A stretch of 62,908 bases of DNA, from positions 1 through 62,908 of the IMG/VR virus record IMGVR_UViG_3300046724_000647. One strand, written 5' to 3'. Positions 38,953-48,195 of this stretch are shown here, piece after piece. A program made the position numbers and the translations under genes. The DNA is from a virus. The notes beneath the pieces are model-generated. The model ran no database searches, was not told where the DNA came from, and was given only the letters and a program-made list of their open reading frames with translations. Each line of letters begins with the position of its first letter. Within the stretch, counting starts at the first letter, position 1.

Positions 38953-39321
38953 ATGGCAGATAAGAAGATGACGCCGGAAGAGGCGAAGAAAAACGCGCTG
39001 CAGAGCAAGGCGACCGATCCGGAGGAAGAGAAGATCGAGAACAAGCGCCTCGCGTTGAAGACGCCGAGCCCGGACGACTACAAGACCGCGGCATCTCGCC
39101 AGGCGCTGTATCGTCTGAACGCGAAGGAAGCCACCAAGAATGATACCGCCGAGGATACGGCCAAGAAGTACTCCGCGGAAACCAAAGCGAAGCCGTTCGT
39201 CTACAAGAAGGGCGGCAAGGTCCAAAAGGGCGGCATGGCCATGGTTCACACCGGGGAGAAGGTTTTGACGAAGGCCCAGCAGCATTCAGGCAACAGCAAA
39301 CGCATCGCGTGTAAGCGGTAA
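38953..39321 (+). CDS. Basic hypothetical protein, 122 residues
   Basis: GAGGAGG precedes the ATG. The acidic/basic repetitive sequence (TPEEAKKNALQSKATDPEEE) ends with KKGGKVQKGGMAMVHTGEKV. The GEKVL end is reminiscent of small phage proteins found near tail genes. Function unknown. Confidence 0.5.
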   Translation: MADKKMTPEEAKKNALQSKATDPEEEKIENKRLALKTPSPDDYKTAASRQALYRLNAKEATKNDTAEDTAKKYSAETKAKPFVYKKGGKVQKGGMAMVHTGEKVLTKAQQHSGNSKRIACKR

Positions 39322-39330
39322 GGAGACACC

Positions 39331-39483
39331 ATGAAAAATGGCGGAATGACATCACTCACTGGCGGTGTGAGCCAATTCGGAAGCCTGAAGGCAAAGCCGA
39401 TCAAATCCACCACCACCAACCGCGGCATCACCCGGCAAAAAGGGATCGCCAAACGGTCAATGAGCTTCAGTTACAAAAAGTAA
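39331..39483 (+). CDS. 50-residue Gly/Lys/Ser/Thr-rich protein
   Basis: AAGGAGACACC precedes the ATG. The product (MKNGGMTSLTGGVSQFGSLK, then a basic tail) belongs to the set of tiny basic proteins between structural genes. Function unknown. Confidence 0.55.
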   Translation: MKNGGMTSLTGGVSQFGSLKAKPIKSTTTNRGITRQKGIAKRSMSFSYKK

Positions 39484-39486
39484 TCG

Positions 39487-40779
39487 ATGGGATTTCAACG
39501 TGTAGAGGGCGGCTGGAGATACATCTTCGGCGGAATGAAGACCAACACGGCGGCAGACGAGATGACGCCGGTGAAGTACCCCTATGCGAAGAACGTCCGA
39601 ATGGTGAAGTCGCTGCAGACCCGACCGGGATACAGTTTCCATTTTGCCACAGCTCTCCTGATTGATACCACATGCCCACTTCCGGAGGGTGAAGTGGGCG
39701 TTCCTTATTCCGACACCTTGGCCGCCTCCGGAGGATTGCCTCCATACGTTTGGTCGATTCCTACCGGAGTGCTTCCAGGCGGCCTGTCGCTGGTGGGTGC
39801 CACCGGCGTTATCAGCGGGACTCCAACGACTAACGAAACTCAGAACTTCACTTTGCGCGTCACCGATAGTTCCGCAAAGGTTGCCAACAAATCCTGTTCA
39901 ATGCACATCTTCGCAGCTATCGCGATCACGACAGCCTGCCCTCTGCCTAACGGGCAAGCAGGCACGGCGTACGATCAACAGTTTGTCGCCTCCGGAGGCT
40001 CGGGAACTCAGGTCTGGACCATCACGGCTGGAACACTTCCCGCCGGTCTGACCATGGATGGTTCCGGACACATCACTGGGATGCCAACGACAAACGCGGT
40101 GTCGACCTTCACCGTGCACGTTCAGGATTCCTTGGGTGGCGTCGACAGCAAGTCCTGTCAGATCACGATCACTCCGGCCTGCTTCGATTTTGCCGATGAC
40201 TTCAACCGGGCTAATGGTGCTCTGGGCTCACCATGGTCATGGATCTCAGAAACCACCGGACATCAGGCCGACATCGTCAGCGGTCAGTTTGCGGCTTCCG
40301 CCCTGGGTACTGCGGAAATCACCACCGCCCCGGACACCAACACTACCGGATACGCAGAAGTCACATGGACCGGCTACACCAGTATTGCGTGGGGCGGTCC
40401 TATGGTTTTAAGGAAAACCAGCGGGATCAACAATGATCGGTACGTGTTAGCTGGGCAGGATCTCGGAGGACCAGAGCCAAGGGGGAAATTGGTGCTTTAC
40501 CGTGAGTCTGGCGCATCGCTTGTGGCCCTGATACAAGTGAGTCCCATCCTGTTGTCTGGATTAATGGGTGTTCCTATCCGGTTGGCCTTTGAAGTTCAAC
40601 CGACCCTGGTTCGACTGACGGGCTACGTGAATGGAGTCCAAATCCTAACATTCGACGACACATCATCACCGGGTGGCACCGGCAGAATCACATCTGGCCG
40701 ACCTGGGATCTCGCTCGTGGTTACTACCGGACTGACCGCGAATACTTGGGATAACTTCTCATGCCACACTTGTCCATAA
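39487..40779 (+). CDS. Tail protein N-terminal part with two Ig-like domains
   Basis: Residues 1-55 (WRYIFGGMKTNTAADEMTPV) resemble the start of a large tail protein. Two putative-Ig (He_PIG) modules follow, at about 60-140 and 145-225 (PPYVWSIPTGVLPGGLSL, GTPTTNETQNFTLRVTDS). A laminin/concanavalin-like domain comes after (FDFADDFNRANGALGSPWSW). The following gene (40788) continues what looks like the rest of the original tail protein. The Ig/lectin-like block was thus probably inserted into it. Confidence 0.65.
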   Translation: MGFQRVEGGWRYIFGGMKTNTAADEMTPVKYPYAKNVRMVKSLQTRPGYSFHFATALLIDTTCPLPEGEVGVPYSDTLAASGGLPPYVWSIPTGVLPGGLSLVGATGVISGTPTTNETQNFTLRVTDSSAKVANKSCSMHIFAAIAITTACPLPNGQAGTAYDQQFVASGGSGTQVWTITAGTLPAGLTMDGSGHITGMPTTNAVSTFTVHVQDSLGGVDSKSCQITITPACFDFADDFNRANGALGSPWSWISETTGHQADIVSGQFAASALGTAEITTAPDTNTTGYAEVTWTGYTSIAWGGPMVLRKTSGINNDRYVLAGQDLGGPEPRGKLVLYRESGASLVALIQVSPILLSGLMGVPIRLAFEVQPTLVRLTGYVNGVQILTFDDTSSPGGTGRITSGRPGISLVVTTGLTANTWDNFSCHTCP

Positions 40780-40787
40780 ATTGAACT

Positions 40788-43700
40788 ATGGCTCCAATCA
40801 CTGACATTCGCGCCTACGCTACACTCGAGACGGACAACCTTCCGCGCATCATCGTCCGAGACTCGGGCAACCGAATCTGGATTGATAGTGGACAGCAGGT
40901 GGGAACGTTGTCGGGCACGTCTCAGGGCGCGTGCATGATTCCCTACCGGCCGAACGCGTCTCCCCAGGCGTGGATGTATATTGCCGCGGCCCAGGACTAT
41001 AAGAAGTACTCCGCGCCCGACCTGATCACCCAAGCGGTTCTCGAACAGAACGTCGGGATTGAGGAACAGCACGACGCGCCTGGCGCCTGTGCCAACGATT
41101 TTCAGTACACCGATTATCAGGCGTTCGCCGGCGCCTACGCTCATGGAGGAACGGCCGGCCCTTTAACCGATACCAACCGTTTTACAGGAACTGCGGGAAC
41201 CATCATCCGGGATCCGGCGTGTAAAGCTGGCGGTTCTGGACAGGACGTCAAGTCCAGCATTCAACTCACGACACTCAGTGGGATTGTAATCGGAATGCCG
41301 TTGCATTTCAGCACTGGAGTCGACGCCACCGTGCTTGAAATCTTTCCGCAAATCAACTCCGGGGTAGCACTCGCCATCAAATCGATCTTCTATACTTCGG
41401 GGGGAACCACCGGAAACTGCGTCATCGTTCCCACGCAGAGTCCGGTATCGGAAGCCTTTCAGATTACCGGACCGTCACCGTCACCATATTCGACCGATCC
41501 CCTTGGAACATTAACTCGAGGATCACTGGTCCTGCTCACCGGCGCGGCCGGTACCGAGTACGTATTCGTACTGAGTGTGGCGATTGGACCAAATGGAACG
41601 ATCTGCTTTGAAGCCTCCACGGTCAAGCATTTCGCGGCAGGGGAAACCATCACCGGAGTACCGGCCATCAGTTGTACCAGCATCGATACCAACAGCATTG
41701 GTGCGACCATCACCTGTCGGGATCTGACTTATTTTCAGACCGGGGCTGGAATCGGAACCGTCGAGCAATTGCTACTGGGAAGCCCATTCAACTTCATTTC
41801 TTCCGACGGAACTTCCGTCACACAGCAATTCGATTATCTGGGACTCTCCATCAACATCAGCGACCTGGAAAGGCTCGTCGCCGCCACCTTCATCTGGAAC
41901 GTCAACCCGACGGTGGACTTCGCGCAGGACGGCTTTTATTACCAAGTGGACGCCTCACAACTGGTCGCGCATCCTCCAATTCAGACTCAGGTCGAAGCCC
42001 TGTTTGCCCAGTTCAACGCCGGACTCATCAACCTGGCTCAGTTGACAACGCAGGTCAACGCGATATCGATCATGCCGTCCAGCCAGTACACGACGCTTCT
42101 GGTACCGATCACATCGCTGAAACGGTTTGGAAGCAATATCGGGCTCACGTTATCCGATTGCAACGGTTTCCGCGTCCAGATTGAAACGACAGGAAGTGTC
42201 GGCGTTCGGTTGGGACCTCAAACCATTGGCATCGGCCATCAACCCGATATCGGCCCGACGGGATCTCAGTACTTCTACCGAGTCCGTACCCGAAGCAGTT
42301 TGACTGGGGCGACATCGAATCCATCCCCATCCACACGGTACGGCGTCACGGCCCGACGCCAGTCGGTCCACATCACCATGCAGGACACGGTGTTGGATTC
42401 ACAGGCGGACACTTGGGATATCTTCCGCATGGGTGGGGCCGTCACCACATTCCGCTATATCGGAAGCACGCACAATACTGGAGGGGCGGACGCCTTCGAA
42501 GACAACTATTTCGACACGGCCGCGCTGGGTGGATCGGTTCTCGATTTCGACAATTTTCAGCCGTGGCCAACGATCGATGTTCCGTTCAACGTGACCGCCG
42601 GCGGAGGCGGTGGCGTTACCATTGATATCACCGTCGTCGGAACAGTGGTGATGCTGCGGTACTATTCGGGTTCTGCGTTCGCGGATCCAACTCCGGCAAC
42701 AATCCTTCGGTGGTTGCCAGGAACACTGATCACGTTCGACGATCTCAACGCATACACGCTCTGGGATCGACCGACCCGACTGACATTGGCGTCACCGCCG
42801 GCCGCGCATTATTACGCGTACGTCTTCCGACTTGTGGAGAATGCGGGCACGGCCGGCCCATTCACCCTGTCGGTGAAGGAACCGCTGGTCGCGAATCAGG
42901 ATCTTCCCTACCTGTGGGGACCCGACGCGTATGGAACCGTGTTCGGTGCGGGCGACGTCTACCGTCCGGGCAACGTGTACTTCTGTAAGCCATTCACTCC
43001 CGATTCGGCGCCGGACACCTTCAATCAGGAAATCACCAATCCATCAGAACCACTGATGGGCGGTGAGATTCTCAACGGACTGGCGCTGGTGGCCAGCACC
43101 ATGCGCTGGTGGGCGCTTTATCCAAACTTCGGATCCGGAAATCGTTATCAGGCCGTGGAGGCACCCGTTCAGCGGGGATTGATTGCGCCCTACGCGCACG
43201 CGACTGATGGCCGTGTCGTTTACTTCTGGGCCAAGGATGGAATCTGGACAACACTGGGACAGAATCTGACCGGCGCGGATCTGCACAACATTTTCCCACA
43301 TGAAGGTGTCGCTGGCGCCGATTACATCTATGCTGGCCACACCGTCTATGCTCCGGATTACAGGTACGCATCGGCCTTTCGACTCTGCTATCACAATGGG
43401 TACCTGTATGCAGACTACCGTGATTCGGAACGGCGCGCACGAACGCTGGTCTGCGACCTTCGCGATCCCTCCAATCCGGCATGGTGCGTGGATGAGTATG
43501 CCGATGCCATCGGGGTTCACTACGCCATCGAGCAACAGTCCGGAACCGTGTTGACCACAGCGACAACCTACCTGGCACTGATTACGGGGGATGACCTCGG
43601 AAAAGTTTATTTTCAGGAAGATTTGGACAACGACAATGGAGTACCGATCAATGGCGCCGTGGCGACATTCGAATGGAACGGTGGCGACGTGCGCTCCAAT

Positions 43701-44315
43701 GAACTCTACAATGACCAGTTCATCGACCTGATTCCGGCCGCGATCGCTGGCGTGAACGCCACCATATTAGAAGGTGGAATCGCCGCCCAACCGGTCTTCG
43801 TCATTCCACCCGCGACCACCCGACAGCACACCAATGTTCCTATAGGTCTCGAACTGAGTTACATGGGCGTACTTCTGGAATGGACCGACGATTTTGACAT
43901 CCAGGACCAGCCGACGCTCTTGCGATCGTGGCAGCCGATGTTCCAGTCTGTTCCGGTCTCGGTGAATCTCTGGAAGAATCAGGGCACGTCGTTCGGGCTT
44001 CCCGGGTACAAACACATCCCGTATTTATTGCTGGCGTACAAGTCCACCATGCCGGTCACGCTGACGATCACGGTTTACGATGGAACCGCGCCAGCGGTGG
44101 TGACCCTGCCCTCCACCAGTGGCGCCTATCGAAAAACGTTGTTCTGGCTGACGTTCAACAAGGGTTTGCTGTACTTCATCATGGCCCGGTGCGATGACGC
44201 CGAATTCCAGATGTATCTCAGTGATTGCGAAATTCCCGTGGGCGCCTGGCAGCGTGAGGAACCGTACCTTCGCGTGCGCGATATCGCGGCGGCAATCGGC
44301 ATTGGTGAAGGATGA
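40788..44315 (+). CDS. Large tail protein (1175 residues)
   Basis: Largest gene of the genome. It begins ITDIRAYATLETDNLPRII and continues with ACMIPYRPNASPQAWMYIAA. The rest is beta-rich throughout with repeated Gly/Thr/Ala segments, no coils and no membrane spans. It is a structural tail component, possibly the stalk or nozzle to which fibres attach. No ribosome site is obvious, so it may be translated by coupling to the gene before it. Confidence 0.65.
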   Translation: MAPITDIRAYATLETDNLPRIIVRDSGNRIWIDSGQQVGTLSGTSQGACMIPYRPNASPQAWMYIAAAQDYKKYSAPDLITQAVLEQNVGIEEQHDAPGACANDFQYTDYQAFAGAYAHGGTAGPLTDTNRFTGTAGTIIRDPACKAGGSGQDVKSSIQLTTLSGIVIGMPLHFSTGVDATVLEIFPQINSGVALAIKSIFYTSGGTTGNCVIVPTQSPVSEAFQITGPSPSPYSTDPLGTLTRGSLVLLTGAAGTEYVFVLSVAIGPNGTICFEASTVKHFAAGETITGVPAISCTSIDTNSIGATITCRDLTYFQTGAGIGTVEQLLLGSPFNFISSDGTSVTQQFDYLGLSINISDLERLVAATFIWNVNPTVDFAQDGFYYQVDASQLVAHPPIQTQVEALFAQFNAGLINLAQLTTQVNAISIMPSSQYTTLLVPITSLKRFGSNIGLTLSDCNGFRVQIETTGSVGVRLGPQTIGIGHQPDIGPTGSQYFYRVRTRSSLTGATSNPSPSTRYGVTARRQSVHITMQDTVLDSQADTWDIFRMGGAVTTFRYIGSTHNTGGADAFEDNYFDTAALGGSVLDFDNFQPWPTIDVPFNVTAGGGGGVTIDITVVGTVVMLRYYSGSAFADPTPATILRWLPGTLITFDDLNAYTLWDRPTRLTLASPPAAHYYAYVFRLVENAGTAGPFTLSVKEPLVANQDLPYLWGPDAYGTVFGAGDVYRPGNVYFCKPFTPDSAPDTFNQEITNPSEPLMGGEILNGLALVASTMRWWALYPNFGSGNRYQAVEAPVQRGLIAPYAHATDGRVVYFWAKDGIWTTLGQNLTGADLHNIFPHEGVAGADYIYAGHTVYAPDYRYASAFRLCYHNGYLYADYRDSERRARTLVCDLRDPSNPAWCVDEYADAIGVHYAIEQQSGTVLTTATTYLALITGDDLGKVYFQEDLDNDNGVPINGAVATFEWNGGDVRSNELYNDQFIDLIPAAIAGVNATILEGGIAAQPVFVIPPATTRQHTNVPIGLELSYMGVLLEWTDDFDIQDQPTLLRSWQPMFQSVPVSVNLWKNQGTSFGLPGYKHIPYLLLAYKSTMPVTLTITVYDGTAPAVVTLPSTSGAYRKTLFWLTFNKGLLYFIMARCDDAEFQMYLSDCEIPVGAWQREEPYLRVRDIAAAIGIGEG

Positions 44316-45748
44316 GTAAGAATCTGACGTTCGGAAGGCCCGGACTTCAATATCCCACGGATATTCACAAGGAATCCGTTCCGGTGCAGAAGGCGACGAA
44401 GATGATCGTCGACAATCTGTTCTTTCTTCACAAAGGAATCGATGAACTGGCGTCACTGACTGGAATCGGCGGCGAATCGCTCCAGCAGATGATTACACAG
44501 GTCATCACGAATAAATTTTCCGGTGGCGGTGGCGGCGGTGGTGGTGGCGGCGGAACGTCGATCGTCATCCATGTGAGTACGCATTCGATCCGATTAAGCA
44601 CTTACGGTACGGCCTCTGATCCAGTCGGCACCCTCTTCATCGAAACAGACCGCACGGCCATCTATTACGTTTCCGATGCGCTGGGTCCGCCAGCATGGGT
44701 CTTCGGCGCCGGAATGATGAGCGGAGCAATCTCTTTGCTTCCAACGGACCTTGGTGTGAACGATGCAGGTTTCTCATTTGTAGCCACCGACGCGACCGAA
44801 CTAACACATTATCTATGGACCGGTACAGTCTTCATCACCACGGGCGGGTTGCGCGAAATCATCACCGACGCCATCACGAACTCAACGTCGAACGTCTTTC
44901 GGATGGCTCACCGTTCGAGCGGAGTGCCGGCCGCAAACTTCGGCGGCAATGTCCTGACGGAACTGGATAGTTCCACCAATGTTCTCCGTGCAGCATCTGG
45001 GCTCAATACCATCTGGTCCAGCGCGACCGATACTGCAGAGACCTCGGTGTGGTCCGTACAGTTAAGAGTTCTGGGCGCCGCACTGTCGGATTTCTTCCAA
45101 GTTCTCTCAACGGGTATTCGACTGAAGGTCGGAAGCTTTTTCGGGAAGTTCACCCACGCCAACAGCGCCGATCGTACGTACACGTTGGCCGATGCTGATG
45201 GCAATCTCGTCTACGAGACCTCCGCCCTGACAGACCATGCCATCGTTCTGGGAAACGCTGGGGCGAAGGTGAAGCCTGGTACTTTAGGAACGACGGTGAC
45301 GGTTCTACACGGAAATGCTTCGGGCGATCCGACATATTCTGCAGTCGTTCTAACTACGGACGTGTCTGGAGTTCTTCCCGTCGCCAACGGCGGCGGCCTC
45401 TCTGGGACCTATGTGCCGACCTGTACGGCGGGAACAAACGTAACAACGATGACTCCAGGTACGTTCACGTATTTGCGCGTCGGAAGTGCAGTCGTGGTTT
45501 CCGGCCGAATCGATTACGTGCCTACAGCGCCTGGCAGTTTCAACTTTAGAGTTTCTCTTCCAATCCCATCCAATATCGGCAGTTCATCCGATTGCGCTGG
45601 CACGTATGGAGTCGACAATCCGGCGGCAACACTCGTCCGCTATATTCTCGGAGATGCGGCAAATGACTCCGCCAGTCTGGCCGGATCCAGCGTGGCCGGT
45701 GCTGGAGATGCGCTGATTCTGATCTTCATGTACACGATTATTCCTTAG
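44312..45748 (+). CDS. Tail fibre with poly-glycine linker
   Basis: The 478-residue product starts MSKNLTFGRPGLQYPTDIHK in ATGA overlap with the large tail gene. A run of 11 glycines near residue 75 joins the helical N-terminal anchor to a beta-rich fibre with repeats (SSTNVLRAASGLNTIWSSA). The C-terminal 100 residues look like a receptor-binding head. Function inferred from architecture. Confidence 0.65.
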   Translation: MSKNLTFGRPGLQYPTDIHKESVPVQKATKMIVDNLFFLHKGIDELASLTGIGGESLQQMITQVITNKFSGGGGGGGGGGGTSIVIHVSTHSIRLSTYGTASDPVGTLFIETDRTAIYYVSDALGPPAWVFGAGMMSGAISLLPTDLGVNDAGFSFVATDATELTHYLWTGTVFITTGGLREIITDAITNSTSNVFRMAHRSSGVPAANFGGNVLTELDSSTNVLRAASGLNTIWSSATDTAETSVWSVQLRVLGAALSDFFQVLSTGIRLKVGSFFGKFTHANSADRTYTLADADGNLVYETSALTDHAIVLGNAGAKVKPGTLGTTVTVLHGNASGDPTYSAVVLTTDVSGVLPVANGGGLSGTYVPTCTAGTNVTTMTPGTFTYLRVGSAVVVSGRIDYVPTAPGSFNFRVSLPIPSNIGSSSDCAGTYGVDNPAATLVRYILGDAANDSASLAGSSVAGAGDALILIFMYTIIP

Positions 45749-45766
45749 AGATTTAGAGGAAAGCAG

Positions 45767-45964
45767 ATGAGTCAAATTGACCCAACAATTCAACAGGAAG
45801 CGACGGACTTTGCCAATGGACTTCCAGAGGATCAACTGGTTCCTCAGTTGCACCAGTTGAAACTGGATTACCAGGCACTACTCCCTCCAGATCCGAATAA
45901 GGACGCGAGGGATTTGGTTGCGCTCAAAATGCAGGCGATTCATTTTCGACTGGAGCGGATCTAA
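45767..45964 (+). CDS. Hypothetical protein, 65 residues
   Basis: GAGGAAAGC precedes the ATG. Helical and acidic (IQQEATDFANGLPEDQLVPQ), ending ALKMQAIHFRLERI. Perhaps a tail-assembly chaperone; function unknown. Confidence 0.5.
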   Translation: MSQIDPTIQQEATDFANGLPEDQLVPQLHQLKLDYQALLPPDPNKDARDLVALKMQAIHFRLERI

Positions 45965-45966
45965 CG

Positions 45967-45982
45967 GGCGCTATAATGCGCC
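45967..45982 (+). promoter_or_regulatory. TATAAT inside an inverted repeat
   Basis: A perfect -10 hexamer TATAAT (45972-45977) forms the loop of GGCGC/GCGCC. No -35 hexamer is recognisable, so it may be an activator-dependent promoter or simply a hairpin before the next gene. Confidence 0.25.
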
Positions 45983-46005
45983 ATTGACAGACGTGGAGGA
46001 AGATC

Positions 46006-46629
46006 ATGGGTTTCTTCAGTTTATTTGCCGGTGCACCAAAAGACGAGCGAAACCAGCAGAAGGATACCTGGTCCAGTCTCGGTAACATTTCCAAGACGGC
46101 CACTGGCAACGCGTCTGACCTCACTGGTCGCGGTAAAGAAGCCACGGGCACGGCATCCAATCTATTTACCAGCATTGCCAAGGGCGATCGAACCGCGCTG
46201 GCACCTGCGGTGAATGCCGCGGTCGAAGGTGCCGATGCTGCAAAACGCGAACAGGCCCAGGTGGGAACCGCGCGCGGTGGTGGCGCCTCTTCTGGAAATC
46301 AACAGATTGAAGATCACACGCGTCAACTGGTCTCGTCACTTCTTGGAGAAGCACAGGTCGGTGCTGCCGATAAACTTGCCGCGATCGGCAGTGGGGAAAC
46401 CAATCAGGCTATGACCGCGCTGGGAATCGGAAGCGAAACGGAATCGAACCTGAGTAGTCTCCTGCACAAAGATATCGCGGAGAAGGATGCCACGGCCGCG
46501 AAGATGTGGGGATCGCTGATCAAGGGTGGACTGAGTCTGGCGACCGCTGGCGTGTCCCCAGGTGGATTGTTTAGCGGTGGTGGCGATAACTCCGCGGCTG
46601 CACTCAGTAAGGTTGCATGGCCGCAATAA
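46006..46629 (+). CDS. Internal virion protein candidate, 207 residues
   Basis: GGAGGAAG precedes the ATG. Ala/Gly/Ser-rich with helices (SNLFTSIAKGDRTALAPAVN) and a Gly-rich C-terminal tail (LSLATAGVSPGGLFSGGG). The first of three consecutive genes with this composition, typical of proteins ejected with DNA by podoviruses. Confidence 0.5.
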   Translation: MGFFSLFAGAPKDERNQQKDTWSSLGNISKTATGNASDLTGRGKEATGTASNLFTSIAKGDRTALAPAVNAAVEGADAAKREQAQVGTARGGGASSGNQQIEDHTRQLVSSLLGEAQVGAADKLAAIGSGETNQAMTALGIGSETESNLSSLLHKDIAEKDATAAKMWGSLIKGGLSLATAGVSPGGLFSGGGDNSAAALSKVAWPQ

Positions 46630-46641
46630 GGACCTAAAGAA

Positions 46642-48195
46642 ATGGACCAAGGCGTAGGAGCAGGAATCGCGGAAGGACTCGGGGAAGGCTTAGGCGACCT
46701 CGGCAATCAGTTGCGTCAGAACAACTTCATGAAGATGAAGTTGAGGGACCAGCAGGCCGACGACCTGACCACGCAAATCAAATCCATCGCGGACAACATT
46801 GCGAAAGTCGGCGGCAAAGATGCGCCTGAAGCCGCGCCGCTGATCGAGCAACTGAACTCCACCATCCAGCGACACAACGCGTTGTATCCTCCGCATGAAA
46901 CCCCGGCGTTGCTGGCACGATTGAAAACGATGATGGGCCACAAGCCTGGAGCAGCACAGCCGGACGTGCGTTCCCAGATGACTCCGGAAGGTATGATGGC
47001 CGCGGCACCGATCCCCACCAACAACATCCTGCAGGAAGTGAACAATCTCACTCAGGTCCACGTTAAAGGCGGAACTCCACTCGAGGACGCAAGGAAGCTT
47101 GCGATCCAGGAAGTTACCGAGAAATACAAGGTCAACGACTGGACTCCGGCGACGGGTGATGCTGGAAACGTCTATCCGGGACCTGAACCAGCACCGGATA
47201 GCGGTGAGGCTCAAAAATACTTCCGACTCGAATTAAATAGGGAAGGCAAGCAACGAGAAGTCGAAGTCCCCGCCGGAACATATGAGGCTGGATGGAAGGC
47301 GCTGGAAGGTGTGGCCGGAGTCCCACACGAAGGACCAGATGGGAGGGTCTATCAGACTCAAGTCAATAAAGCCGGCACAAATCGGGAAGCGTTGATGCCG
47401 GGTGTAACCCCGGACATGATCAAAGCAAAACAACTGAGGCCGAATATCAACAATGCCACCGGTGGACTGGATTCGATCACTGATCCCAACAGGAACAAAG
47501 TTTGGACGGCCAGCATGATTGCCGACGCTCCCGCAGATGTTCAAACCATGTGGAACGACATCACCAAGCAGGTCCAGGGCGAAACTCAGCGTAAAGCGGA
47601 CGTCGAGAAAGAAAAGGTCGCCGAGTCCGAGAGAATGCTTGCCAAGCGCGAGGCGCAGCAATTCGAAATCCAGAACCGGTCGTTTCAGAACATGATTGCA
47701 GGACACGATTACACCGCGGCGAGAAAAGAAGTCGACAAGGTTGGCGAAAACTATCACGACGCGCTGGATCGCATGTCGACGATGGACCAGAACCAACGTG
47801 ATGCCTTGAAGGGCGACCAACAGGCAATGCTGTCGCTGGTCTCCAACCATATCGGTATGACCATCGGCGCTCAGAAGGGTGCCCGTATCACACGCGCGGC
47901 ATTCGAGGAAGCCCAGAACTCCGCGCCATGGCTGGCACGGATGGGCGCACGGTGGAGTTCCGACGGATATCTCTCCGGCGTTACGCTGACGCCAGACCAG
48001 ATGGAGCAGATGGTTCGATTGGCGCGGGAAAAGGTGGAGACTTGGAAGAAACGCAAAACGGACGTCGAAAACGAATATCACGACGCCCTGAATCCTCGTC
48101 CGGCGGGAAGTTCGGCGCCGGCCGCGGCGCCGGCTGGCGGTAAGCCGGATCCGGTCGACGAACAGATCCTGAAACTCCTTCAAGGTAAGAAGTAA
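46642..48195 (+). CDS. Internal virion / ejection protein candidate, 517 residues
   Basis: The N-terminus contains a Gly/Leu-rich amphipathic stretch (GAGIAEGLGEGLGDLGNQLR). Charged helices follow (RDQQADDLTTQIKSIADNIA), then a long central part and coiled coils near residues 310-370. It shares no enzyme motif. The end overlaps the next gene as TAATG. Likely translocated into the host with the DNA. Confidence 0.5.
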   Translation: MDQGVGAGIAEGLGEGLGDLGNQLRQNNFMKMKLRDQQADDLTTQIKSIADNIAKVGGKDAPEAAPLIEQLNSTIQRHNALYPPHETPALLARLKTMMGHKPGAAQPDVRSQMTPEGMMAAAPIPTNNILQEVNNLTQVHVKGGTPLEDARKLAIQEVTEKYKVNDWTPATGDAGNVYPGPEPAPDSGEAQKYFRLELNREGKQREVEVPAGTYEAGWKALEGVAGVPHEGPDGRVYQTQVNKAGTNREALMPGVTPDMIKAKQLRPNINNATGGLDSITDPNRNKVWTASMIADAPADVQTMWNDITKQVQGETQRKADVEKEKVAESERMLAKREAQQFEIQNRSFQNMIAGHDYTAARKEVDKVGENYHDALDRMSTMDQNQRDALKGDQQAMLSLVSNHIGMTIGAQKGARITRAAFEEAQNSAPWLARMGARWSSDGYLSGVTLTPDQMEQMVRLAREKVETWKKRKTDVENEYHDALNPRPAGSSAPAAAPAGGKPDPVDEQILKLLQGKK

